The notes under the pieces are model-generated. The model worked only from the letters and a program-made list of their open reading frames with translations. It did not search any database and was not told where the DNA came from. A stretch of 64,000 nucleotides of DNA from Bacteroidia bacterium (lineage in GTDB: Bacteria; Bacteroidota; Bacteroidia; SpSt-205): positions 62,001-126,000 of the forward strand of contig BPGW01000006.1 in assembly GCA_026003235.1 (NCBI GenBank). Direction: 5' to 3'. Position numbers and translations under genes: made by a program. Below are positions 33,146-41,829 of this stretch, piece after piece (positions within the stretch are counted from its first letter, which is position 1; every line of letters starts with the position of its first letter).

Positions 33146-33899
33146 ACCTTTCCAGCAAATATAACGAATCGGGCGGATACGCCACCTCCCAGAAAAAGAG
33201 TCCTTGGGGCGGGGCCAGGTGAAGGCCCCAGCTGCGGTCTTGCTGGATAAGGGCGGCTTGGAAACGCTGCCAAGAAAGCCGGCCTTGGGCCAGACGCACC
33301 TGCGCTCCCACCAGAGCGCGCACCATAGCCCGCAGAAAGCGGTTGGCTTCAACCACGAACTGGTACAAGCCCTCCGTATAGCTCCATTGGGCACGGATTA
33401 CCTTGCAGCGGGTGTGGGGGTAGCGGTTCAGCTCCTTGCCGAAGGCGGCAAAATCGTGTTCTCCGACCAGGAGTGCGGCCGCTTGCTGCAGCATGGTCAG
33501 GTCTAAGGGGGGCTGCGCTTCCAGCGAATAGGCCCGAAGAAAGGGGTTAGGGTAGGTGCGCACCCAGTAGCGGTAGGTGCGGCTGAGCGCGCTATGACGC
33601 GCGTGGAAGCCTGGAGCTGCTTCATACAAGGCCAAGGCCCGAATATCCCCTGGCAGCAGGGCATTCAGTCGGCTTAGGAAGGGCGTGGGCAGGGGTTTGG
33701 CCGTTTCCCAGTGCGCTACTTGGCCCCAGGCGTGCACCCCCGCATCGGTGCGGCCTGCTCCGACTACACGAACCGGCTCCCCAAGGAGGCGCGCCAGGTG
33801 CCCTTCCAGCGTGCCCGCAATCGTGGAGGCGTTGGGCTGGACCTGCCAGCCGGCGTACTTCGTGCCGTCGTAAGCGAGCTTCAGCGCATAGCGCTTCAT
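33024..33899 (-). CDS. truA: tRNA pseudouridine synthase A (3' end may really stop earlier)
   Basis: MKRYALKLAYDGTKYAGWQVQPNASTIAGTLEGHLARLLGEPVRVVGAGRTDAGVHAWGQVAHW. The ORF runs about 122 nt into rpoN. Confidence 0.93.
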   Translation of the reverse strand: MKRYALKLAYDGTKYAGWQVQPNASTIAGTLEGHLARLLGEPVRVVGAGRTDAGVHAWGQVAHWETAKPLPTPFLSRLNALLPGDIRALALYEAAPGFHARHSALSRTYRYWVRTYPNPFLRAYSLEAQPPLDLTMLQQAAALLVGEHDFAAFGKELNRYPHTRCKVIRAQWSYTEGLYQFVVEANRFLRAMVRALVGAQVRLAQGRLSWQRFQAALIQQDRSWGLHLAPPQGLFFWEVAYPPDSLYLLERYDLPPTAFSIGPAPAPAPESAPDSTGASAGSAQQRPGKSH

Positions 33900-34780
33900 G
33901 GGAAAGGCCGAAAAACCGCAATGCCTGTCACCTTCTCTCGGCGCTTGTCCAGATAGGCGCAGAGATCCTCGCCGGTAACCCACGCTCGGGCTTTGAGGGA
34001 AGCGTGGGCAAAAGTAGCCTTTGTGCCTTCCCAGAAGAATACCCCCACGTGCGAGACATCAAGCCCTTCTTCGGTGGAGACGAAAGCGATGAAGTCCCCA
34101 TCTTGGAGCAAGGGTAGCCATTGCGCCAGCTGGGATGTAGGAATGTAGTAGCGGGGGTAGGCCGAGAGGCGAGCTTCTATTTTGCGGATGTAGGCCCAGT
34201 CGGTGAAGCCGCGGTATTTTTGGGGGTGGCGAGACAAGTAGTGAATGGGGCGAGGGTCGGGTTGGCCCAGGCGCAGCCAGCTTCCCCATCCCCGCTCTTC
34301 CCACACCAGGAAGCTGTGGAGTAGGTAGTGCAGGCGATCTTCCCACCGGCAGGGTGGGATCGTGATGTAGCGCACCTGCGCTAAATACGAGGCGAAAGTT
34401 TCGGGGCTGGGATGGGGGCTTTTGCGATTCAGGTGCAAGGCAAGTAGGTTCTCTACGGCCGTCATGCAATCCATCTGGGAGAGGTTGAGAAGGATTTCGT
34501 GGGCTTGGAGGCCTGTGCCGCCGCTGCCGTAGGGCAGGCCTTCCCAGCTTTTAGCCACCTCTCGCACCCATGTCGGATAAGCTGCCCCTTGTTGGCAGGT
34601 GAGGGCCTTTTGGTAGGCCTCGGAAAAGTTTCCCACTATCCGGTAAGTAAGGGGTAGAGCTAACCCTACGAGCGGCGTGTCAGCGGCCAAGCCCGAGGAA
34701 GGGCGGGCTTGATTAGAAGGGGAGGGTGCCACCAGCAGAAGGGCTCCAGCGGCCCCTATCGCCCAGCTGCTGCGCTTCAT
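33896..34780 (-). CDS. DUF1460 (N-acetylmuramoyl-L-alanine amidase-like) protein
   Basis: WEGLPYGSGGTG..EILLNLSQMDCMTAVENLLALHL; DGDFIAFVSTEEGLDVSHVGVFF. Confidence 0.75.
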   Translation of the reverse strand: MKRSSWAIGAAGALLLVAPSPSNQARPSSGLAADTPLVGLALPLTYRIVGNFSEAYQKALTCQQGAAYPTWVREVAKSWEGLPYGSGGTGLQAHEILLNLSQMDCMTAVENLLALHLNRKSPHPSPETFASYLAQVRYITIPPCRWEDRLHYLLHSFLVWEERGWGSWLRLGQPDPRPIHYLSRHPQKYRGFTDWAYIRKIEARLSAYPRYYIPTSQLAQWLPLLQDGDFIAFVSTEEGLDVSHVGVFFWEGTKATFAHASLKARAWVTGEDLCAYLDKRREKVTGIAVFRPFP

Positions 34781-35839
34781 TCCACCCAGTCTGCGATGAA
34801 GAGGTTGGTTTCCCGGGGTTTTTTGCCATTCCGGTTGCTGGCCCAGATAAGCTTTTTGCCATCGGGGGAAAACATAGGGAAAGCGTCAAACTCGGGATCG
34901 AAAGTAACTTGCTCCAGCCCCGTGCCGTCCAGGTTTATCAGGAAGAGGTTGAACTGGCGGCCGCCTTTGTCAAGGGTGTGGTGGTTGCTGGAGAAGAGGA
35001 TTTTTTTGCCGCTGGGGTGGAAAAACGGTGCCCAGTTTGCCCCAGGCAGGTGGGTAACCTGATGAGGCACCAGGGAATCTATGTTCATGACGAAAATCTG
35101 GAGTTCAGAGGGCTCGACCAGGCCTTGAGACAGGAGGGTTTTGTAGGAGTCGGCTTGAGGGGCTTTGGGGCGGCTGGCCCGCCACACGATCGTGCGGGAG
35201 TCAGGCCCGAAGAAAGCTCCCCCATCATAGCCCAGTTCGTGCGTAAGCTGGCGCAAGCTCTGCGTGTCAAAGTCATACAGCCACAGGTCCAAGTCGCCCC
35301 CCCCGCTGCGAGGTGAAAATCAAATAGCGGCCGTCGGGTGAGAGGGTGGCTTCGGCATCGTATCCTTTGTGAGGGAGGAAGGCGGTGAGCGAGTCTGTGC
35401 GGGGGTCGTACACATAGAGGTCGTACTCGTAGAGAGGCCAGGTGTAGCGACCTTGGAGGCGAGGGGGGCGAGGGCAGCTATCCGCCACGCCGTGGGTGGA
35501 AGCGTAAACGATGCGCCCATCACGCAAGAAATAGCTGCAAGTGGTGCGCCCTTTCCCTGTAGAAATGCGTCGATACCGAGGAGGATTGTCCCTCAGCTCC
35601 AACATAAATATTTGGTCGCAGCCTTGCGGATTGATCTCGCTCCAGTCGCTCTGGAAGACGATCTTTTCTCCTGTCGGGTCAAAGTAGCCCTCGGCGTTGT
35701 TCCCGCCGAAGGTGAGCTGACGCACATGTCGGAGGTGCTTCTCGCCTGGGTAAGTGAGAGAAGGGGCGGCTTTTTGGGCAGGGGTAGCGGGGCGCTGCTG
35801 GGCACACGCCACCACCGCCAGAGCCCAGAGGTGTCGCAT
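34777..35839 (-). CDS. TolB-like WD40 beta-propeller protein (PD40 repeats); frameshift near 35295
   Basis: HLRHVRQLTFGGNNAEGYFDPTGEKIVFQSDW; ATLSPDGRYLIFTSQRGG; DGGAFFGPDSRTIVWRASRP; FDAFPMFSPDGKKLIWASNRNGK. Confidence 0.82.
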
Positions 35840-35843
35840 AGCT

Positions 35844-35851
35844 CAAAGATA
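35844..35851 (-). promoter_or_regulatory. -7 box TATCTTTG, 4 nt before TolB-like gene ATG
   Basis: reverse strand TATCTTTGagctATGCGAC. Confidence 0.6.
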
Positions 35852-35898
35852 CGATGCCCGCTAATAGGATATGGGGAAATTGAAGTATCTTCGTAGCA

Positions 35899-36783
35899 GT
35901 GCAGGGGGAGCTGCCTGAGCCTATTCGGAGCCTGGCTGATCTGGAACGGCTCCTGATTGAGTCGCCGGAGTGGCGTGCCCGGCTGCGTTCGCTTTTGCTG
36001 ACGCAGGAACTGGTGGAGCTGCCGCAGCGATTCGAACGGTTCGTACAAGAAGACCACGATCCGCTCAAGGAAACCATGACGGCACTGGCCCGTCAGGTAC
36101 AACGGCTTGCGGAGGAGAATGTCCTTCTCTCGCAGGAAGTGCGCCAGCTCACCCAGCGGGTGAACGACCTGACCCAGCGGGTGAATGACCTGACCCAGCG
36201 GGTGAATGACCTAACCCAGCGGGTGAACGACCTGACCCAGCGGGTGAACGACCTGACGGGGCGGATGGAGCGGGTAGAGGCCCAGATTGCCGCCCTTACT
36301 CGGCAGGTCAAACGCAACACCGACGATATCGCTGAAATGAAAGGTAAGCTGGAGGAAAGCGTAGCCCTGCGGAAAGCCGCAGCTTACTTTGCTCACCTTC
36401 TTCGTAGGCATCGGGCTATGCTTCCCCAAGACCTGCTGGAAGCCATTGACGATGCGTGGGAAGAAGGCCGCCTTACTGACGAGCAGCGCCGTGACCTTCT
36501 CCTCACAGACATGGTGGTCCTTGGGAAGCGGATAGATACCGGCGAGCCTTTCGCTTACGCGGTTGAAGTCTCTTATCGGGTGGAAAAGGAGGATGTCAAG
36601 CGAGCTCATCGGCGTGCCCTCCTGCTTCAGCAGGCCCTTCAAGACCAGGTCAAGGGCACAGGAGCGGCCGTATGGGGGGTGATCTTTTCCGAAGGGGCCC
36701 AGCGTGAACTGGCAACCTTGCAGGTAGAGCCTATCTACGCTCCCCGGGAAGTACCTCCTTCCGACCCGGAGGAGGACCTCTGA
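35899..36783 (+). CDS. Coiled-coil protein with heptad tandem repeat and C-terminal PD-(D/E)XK-like domain (DUF3782-type, tentative)
   Basis: GTG start 5 nt after TATCTTCG; (LTQRVND)x5; C-term GEPFAYAVEVSYRVEKEDVKRAHRRALLLQQAL...AAVWGVIFSEGA. Confidence 0.55.
   Translation: MQGELPEPIRSLADLERLLIESPEWRARLRSLLLTQELVELPQRFERFVQEDHDPLKETMTALARQVQRLAEENVLLSQEVRQLTQRVNDLTQRVNDLTQRVNDLTQRVNDLTQRVNDLTGRMERVEAQIAALTRQVKRNTDDIAEMKGKLEESVALRKAAAYFAHLLRRHRAMLPQDLLEAIDDAWEEGRLTDEQRRDLLLTDMVVLGKRIDTGEPFAYAVEVSYRVEKEDVKRAHRRALLLQQALQDQVKGTGAAVWGVIFSEGAQRELATLQVEPIYAPREVPPSDPEEDL
36148..36252 (+). repeat. Five tandem 21-bp units (ctgacccagcgggtgaaYgac) encoding LTQRVND heptads
   Basis: Direct reading; units at 36148, 36169, 36190, 36211, 36232 with only 1-2 substitutions each; flanked by partial/degenerate heptads. 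Confidence 0.97.
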
Positions 36784-36810
36784 AAAGAGAGCCTGTTCTA
36801 CCTTCGCTGG

Positions 36811-37749
36811 GTGGCTGCGTCCGTCGCCTTGGTTATCCCCACCTACAATAACCTTCCTCAGCTGCGCGTCACACTCCGAGCCCTGGCGCAGCAGACTTTT
36901 CAGGATTTCGTGGCCTATGTATGCGTGGATGGGTCTACGGATGCTACACTGGCTTATTTGGAGCGGTATGCTCCTCCCTTCGTGCGTGTGCTGACCCACC
37001 CCGATGGCCAAAATAGAGGCCGCAACGCCGCCCGCAACCTGGCTCTGCCCTACCTTTCCGCCCATGCATGGGTGGCTTTCTTAGACTCGGACTCTGTGCC
37101 GCTACCTGGATGGCTTGAGGCTTTTTTAGCCGCAGAACCCACCCCTCAGGAAGTCCTGCTCGGAGCGGTGCTGTACTACGCTGATACAAACCCTCACCCC
37201 TGGGTCGCCTACCTGCGGTGGCGAGAACGCCTCCGAAGCCAGGGCTCACCCACCTTCAAGAACTTTCTCTCAGGCAATGCTTTTCTCCCCGCGCAAGCTT
37301 TCCTTGCCTCTCAAGGCATGGACCCCCAGATTCGGCGGCACGGATTAGGGGATACGGAACTGGGTTGGCGACTTCAGGAAGCGGGCTATCGGTTCCGATA
37401 TGTGCCCGCAGCGCGGGTATGGAGCGATGCCAGCCTTTCTTTGGGGGCCGTGCTTTTACGAGCCTATGAGATGGGCCGTTACAACCTTCGTTATTTGGCT
37501 CAGAAACATCCGGCCATGGTGCCTCACCTTTTTGGGGGGAAGTGGCTCCACCAAAGCTGGCGCCGAGTGCTGCTGAGGGGTCTTTTCGCGCTTACGGGTA
37601 CTTCTCGTCTGCTGAAGGGCCTTCCTGCGCTGCCGCCGCCTCTGCAAAAGTGGGGGGTGCGGTACCTTTTATTTCAGGCTGTGGCTCGGGGCTATTGGGG
37701 GCTAAGGCCGCCCGTGCGTCTCCCAGACATGGAAGGCCCAAGCATGTAG
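36811..37749 (+). CDS. Family 2 glycosyltransferase
   Basis: VIPTYNNLPQLRVTLRALAQQTFQDFVAYVCVDGSTDAT; GRNAARNLAL; AFLDSDSVPL; GTG start 4 nt after TACCTTCG. Confidence 0.85.
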   Translation: MAASVALVIPTYNNLPQLRVTLRALAQQTFQDFVAYVCVDGSTDATLAYLERYAPPFVRVLTHPDGQNRGRNAARNLALPYLSAHAWVAFLDSDSVPLPGWLEAFLAAEPTPQEVLLGAVLYYADTNPHPWVAYLRWRERLRSQGSPTFKNFLSGNAFLPAQAFLASQGMDPQIRRHGLGDTELGWRLQEAGYRFRYVPAARVWSDASLSLGAVLLRAYEMGRYNLRYLAQKHPAMVPHLFGGKWLHQSWRRVLLRGLFALTGTSRLLKGLPALPPPLQKWGVRYLLFQAVARGYWGLRPPVRLPDMEGPSM

Positions 37750-38256
37750 AGAAGGCCATATCTCCTCGGCTTCTTCGGTTTGGGGAGCAGGGGCTACTGA
37801 GGCTATCCAGACCCTGTACATGCCCAGGCTTCGTCCGAAAGCCATGTCTTTGTCGCTGTTGCCCACCATAACCGACCGACGAAAGTCTATTTCCGGAAAG
37901 TCTCTTTGGGCTGCAAGGGCCATGCCAGGGTTAGGTTTACGGCAGGGGCTGTGGTCTTCCAGATCAGGGCAGTAGTAGATCGCATCTAAGCGCCCTCCTG
38001 CGGCATGTATTTCGCCTCTCATGCGCTCATGCAGGGCCTCAAGCGCTTCGGGGGTTAGGAGCCCCTTGCCTACGCATCGCTGGTTTGTCACTACGATCAG
38101 GCGGCCAAAGATTCGGCTCAGCCAGGTTACCCCTTGGAGGGCGCCGGGCTCAAAACGAAACTCTTCCCAGGATAGGATGTAGCTACCCACTTTCTCGGTG
38201 TTCAGCACACCATCCCGGTCCAGGAAGAGCGTCCAGGTGCGATCAAAACGAGGCAT
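37702..38256 (-). CDS. HAD-IIIA phosphatase, heptose-bisphosphate phosphatase-like (GmhB-like)
   Basis: TLFLDRDGVLNTEKVGSYILSWEEFRFEPGALQG...IVVTNQRCVGKGLLTPEALEALHERM...YYCPDLEDHSPCRKPNPGM. Confidence 0.82.
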   Translation of the reverse strand: MPRFDRTWTLFLDRDGVLNTEKVGSYILSWEEFRFEPGALQGVTWLSRIFGRLIVVTNQRCVGKGLLTPEALEALHERMRGEIHAAGGRLDAIYYCPDLEDHSPCRKPNPGMALAAQRDFPEIDFRRSVMVGNSDKDMAFGRSLGMYRVWIASVAPAPQTEEAEEIWPSLHAWAFHVWETHGRP

Positions 38257-38992
38257 AGCGGGGTAGGAAAGTCTGAGCCTTTTCGTAATCCGCTGGCACG
38301 CCTATGTCAAGGAAGGGCAGGTCCTTGGCCAGAAAAGCGGCGGGGCGCAGGGTAGTCGCAGCTTCTTTGAGGTAGAGCTCCCAGGAGAATTGCTTAGGCC
38401 AGGACTGGGCCCGCCACCAGGCGGTCTCTATTAGGGCTATGCCTCCGTATATCCATCCTGAGGGGCGGGGTTCCTTTTCCCGAAAGGCCGTGACAAAGCC
38501 GTCCTGCACTTCTACCAGGCCGTACCGGTCGGCAGGGCTCACATAAGCTAGGGCTAGCGTGAGGGAAGCGCCCTTTTGCGTGTGGTAGCTTTCCATCTGG
38601 CTGAGGGGGAGGGGGAAAAAAGTGTCCCCATTCAGGATAAAGAGGCGAGGCGCTTGAAGGTGGGGAATGGCTTGGGCCAGCGCGCCGCCTGTACCCAGCG
38701 GCTCCGCTTCTATGGAAGCGGAGAGCTGGAGGCCTTTCCATTGGCCTATCTGCGGGAGGAAGCCCTCGGAGGGCCGCACGGGCAGGGGGGACGAGCCGTA
38801 GCGCTCAAGGATTTTGTCGGCCTGGTAGCCCAAGGCCAGGCATGCGTGTTTTGCCCCTTCGGAGGCCAGGTAGTCTAAGAGGTAATCCAGAAAAGGACGC
38901 CCTTGGATGGGGGCCAGGGCTTTAGGTGCATCGGGCAGGACGCTACGCAACCGTGTGCCCAGGCCACCTGCCAGCACAATGGCCTCTCTCAT
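38243..38992 (-). CDS. Sugar-phosphate nucleotidyltransferase, HddC-like
   Basis: MREAIVLAGGLGTRLRSVLPDAPKALAPIQGRPFLDYLLDYLASEG; FILNGDTFFPLPL. Confidence 0.8.
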   Translation of the reverse strand: MREAIVLAGGLGTRLRSVLPDAPKALAPIQGRPFLDYLLDYLASEGAKHACLALGYQADKILERYGSSPLPVRPSEGFLPQIGQWKGLQLSASIEAEPLGTGGALAQAIPHLQAPRLFILNGDTFFPLPLSQMESYHTQKGASLTLALAYVSPADRYGLVEVQDGFVTAFREKEPRPSGWIYGGIALIETAWWRAQSWPKQFSWELYLKEAATTLRPAAFLAKDLPFLDIGVPADYEKAQTFLPRYASF

Positions 38993-40017
38993 GCCCTCCA
39001 GGTGGTAAGTCCATGTTTGACGAAGTGGTAGGGAAAGACCTGACCTTCAAAGGCTTCAAGGGCGCGCATCACCGCGTACCGGCTCGTGCCAGGGCAGTAG
39101 AAGATCATAAATCCCCCCCCTCCTGCGCCGGAGATTTTGCCGCCGGTAGCCCCTGCCGCTCGGGCCGTCTGGTAAAGCGCTTCAATATGGGGGTTGGTGA
39201 TGCCTTCAGCAAGCTGGCGCTTGTGCTCAAAGCCCTCATGCAGAATTTCCCCTATTTCGTGCAGACGCCCTTTGAGCAAGGCTTCCTTCATGCGGTAAGC
39301 TTCTTGTTTGAGGCGGTGGGTTGCCTCCAGGGCTTTCTCGTGGCCACTCTGGATGCGTTTCTGCTGGGCTTCAATGATGGTAGAGGAAAAGCGGCTGGTC
39401 GTAGTGTAGTACAGGAGCAGGTTGTGTTCCAGCTCGTAGAGGTATTCGGCTTTGATGCGGAGGGGGTTTACGATTACGCGCTCTTCGGCGTAAAACTCCA
39501 TAAAGTTGACGCCGCCGAAAGTCGCCGCGTATTGGTCTTGGCGGCCGCCGGCCTGCTGAAGCTCTATCCGCTCAATCTCATAGGCCAGCCGAGCGATTTC
39601 ATACTCGCCCAAGGGCAGCTGGAGGGCTTCCACGAAAGCGCCTACCACGGCCACCACGAGGGTAGAAGAGGTACCTAAGCCGGAACCTGGAGGCACGTCC
39701 ACCCAGGTGGTGAGGTGTAGGGGGAGCGGGCGTCCGACAAATTCCCGTACGATGCGGTTGTACACCCCCCGAAGCAAGAGTAGCGGTTCTTCAAGCGGCA
39801 GCTGCAGGGCAGCGGGCAGTTCTACGCGCTGGTGGCGGTCTTCGGCTTCTAAGATGATGGTGGGGGTATCCAGCAGGCGGAGGGAAGCGTGGGCATACAG
39901 GGAGATGGTAGCATTCAAGACAGCGCCGCCCCACTGGTCGCAGTAAGGGCTTACATCGGTGCCACCCCCTGCCAGGCCTATGCGCAGCGGGGCCCTACTT
40001 CGGTACAGCGTGGCCAT
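38989..40017 (-). CDS. GHMP kinase, heptose-7-phosphate kinase (HddA)-like
   Basis: RSRAPLRIGLAGGGTDVSPYCDQWGGAVLNATISLYAHASL; VDVPPGSGLGTSSTLVVAVVGAF; GGKISGAGGGGFMIFYC. Confidence 0.85.
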   Translation of the reverse strand: MATLYRSRAPLRIGLAGGGTDVSPYCDQWGGAVLNATISLYAHASLRLLDTPTIILEAEDRHQRVELPAALQLPLEEPLLLLRGVYNRIVREFVGRPLPLHLTTWVDVPPGSGLGTSSTLVVAVVGAFVEALQLPLGEYEIARLAYEIERIELQQAGGRQDQYAATFGGVNFMEFYAEERVIVNPLRIKAEYLYELEHNLLLYYTTTSRFSSTIIEAQQKRIQSGHEKALEATHRLKQEAYRMKEALLKGRLHEIGEILHEGFEHKRQLAEGITNPHIEALYQTARAAGATGGKISGAGGGGFMIFYCPGTSRYAVMRALEAFEGQVFPYHFVKHGLTTWRA

Positions 40018-41147
40018 TGGACAAAGATGCGGCAAACTCCAAAAGCTCTTTCGCAAAGGCGCGCCAACTCCAGGTCTCTCGGAGGAGCCTCAGGGCCGGG
40101 TGGAATCGTTCGGGGGGGGTCTCTGCCATTTGCACTAAGGCTTGGCTCAGAGCCGCAGGGCTTGGTTCGCATACCAGGCCTGCTTGGCCGTGGGGAACCA
40201 TCTCAGGTAGGCCGCCGGTGTGGGTCACCACCATCGGCCGCAAAAAGTGATATGCAATCTGCGTGACGCCGCTTTGGGTGGCGCTTCGGTAGGGCTGCAC
40301 CACGACATCGGCCGCACTGAAGTAGAGGGGCACCTTTTCGTCAGGTACGAAGCCTTCGTGAAAAACCACTCGGCCCTGGTTTTCGGGCGCTTGGAGCAGA
40401 GGAGCGTACCGCTCAAAGGGCTCATAGAGTTCGCCGGCAATCAGAAGGCGCAGGTTAGTGTGGGCCTGAAGGGCAGGGGCTTTCCACGCTTCCAGCAGCA
40501 AGTCCAGGCCTTTGTAGGGGCGAATCAGCCCGAAAAACAAGAAATACCGGCAGGCTGGGTCCAGCCCCAGGGCCTTACAGGCCTCTTCTCGGGGTAGAGG
40601 TGGGCCGTACGAGTCGTAGATGGGATGGAAAAGCCGTCGCACGGGCTTGGAAGTCAGTTTCTGCCAGTCTTCTTCTACGGTGCGGCTCATGGCCACGGCT
40701 CCCTCCACGGCGCCAATGAAGTAGCGCGTGAAAAGCCTATCTCCGGGGCGTGCTTCGTGGGGCACTACATTATCCAGGATCGCCAAGCGCAGCAGGGAAG
40801 GGTATCGCCTCCGAGCTATGCGCAGCGCCGAGCCAAACGCAGGAGCCATAAAGGGCAGCCAGAATTTCGTCAGCACAAGGTCAGGCCGAAAAGCGGCGAT
40901 AGCTTGGCCAGTTTTGAGCCAGGAGAGGGGATTCAGCGAATGCAGCGTCCGGAGGATGGGTAGGGGTGGGGGGGGGCCCTTCCCGGTACTGGGTTTTGCC
41001 GGGAAAGAGCCAGGCAGGGTACTGCACCGTAAAGGTGAAGAGGCGTACCTGGTGGCCTTGCGCAAGCAGTTCAGCAGCCAGCCGTTCGTTGAAGGCGGCG
41101 AGGCCCCCCCGAAAGGGGTAAGCCGGGCCCACGAGAGCTATTCGCAC
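39995..41147 (-). CDS. Family 4 glycosyltransferase; +1 frameshift near 40975
   Basis: MRIALVGPAYPFRGGLAAFNERLAAELLAQGHQVRLFTF; YFLFFGLIRPYKGLDLLLEAWK; VVQPYRSATQSGVTQIAYHFLRPMVVTHTGGLPEMV. GTG start. Confidence 0.88.
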
Positions 41148-41151
41148 GGCT

Positions 41152-41171
41152 CAAAAGTAGCCTTACCTTTG
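41152..41171. promoter_or_regulatory. Divergent pair of -7 boxes: TACTTTTG (minus, 41152-41159) and TACCTTTG (plus, 41164-41171), each 4 nt from its start codon
   Basis: cACggctcaaaagtagccttacctttgcactATG: minus GTG at 41147, plus ATG at 41176. Confidence 0.65.
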
Positions 41172-41175
41172 CACT

Positions 41176-41829
41176 ATGCGGTTTTTCCTGGACACGGCCG
41201 TGCTGGCCGAGATTGAAGAAGCGGCCGCCTGGGGTCTTCTGGACGGGGTCACCACCAACCCTTCCCTCATGGCCAAAGCCGGCGTGCGGGACTTTGATGC
41301 GCATTACCGGGCCATCGCCTCCCTCACGCCAGGGCCCGTCAGCGCAGAAGTCCTTGCCACCACCTACGAAGAGATATTAGCCGAAGCACGCCACCTCTAC
41401 AGCCTGGCCGACAACATTGTCGTCAAGATCCCCTTCATTCCGGCGGGGGTGCAGGCCATCCGTACCCTCCATGCGGAAGGTATTCCAACCAATTGCACCC
41501 TGGTTTTTTCTCCTCTCCAGGCCCTGATTGCAGCCAAAGCCGGCGCGACGTATGTGAGCCCTTTCCTGGGGCGGTTGGATGACATCGGCCACGATGGCAT
41601 GGAGCTCATCCGGCAAATACGGCAGATTTTTGATAACTACGGCTTTGAGACGAAAATTCTTGCGGCCAGTCTGCGACATCCTCAGCATGTGCTTCATTGC
41701 GCTCTGGAGGGAGCCGACGTCGCCACCATGCCTTTTGCCGTGATGAAGCAGCTTTTTCACCATCCCCTTACAGACAAGGGCTTGGCCCAATTCCTGGCCG
41801 ACTACCAGAAGCTCCATGCCGGCGCCTGA
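41176..41829 (+). CDS. Transaldolase / fructose-6-phosphate aldolase family (TalC-like)
   Basis: MRFFLDTAVLAEIEEAAAWGLLDGVTTNPSLMAKAG...NIVVKIPFIPAGVQAIRTLHAEGIPTNCTLVFSPLQALIAAKAGATYVSPFLGRLDDIG. Confidence 0.95.
   Translation: MRFFLDTAVLAEIEEAAAWGLLDGVTTNPSLMAKAGVRDFDAHYRAIASLTPGPVSAEVLATTYEEILAEARHLYSLADNIVVKIPFIPAGVQAIRTLHAEGIPTNCTLVFSPLQALIAAKAGATYVSPFLGRLDDIGHDGMELIRQIRQIFDNYGFETKILAASLRHPQHVLHCALEGADVATMPFAVMKQLFHHPLTDKGLAQFLADYQKLHAGA

Noticed and set aside
36148-36252. CRISPR-like array
   Set aside because: Units are contiguous 21-bp in-frame repeats without spacers and encode coiled-coil heptads.
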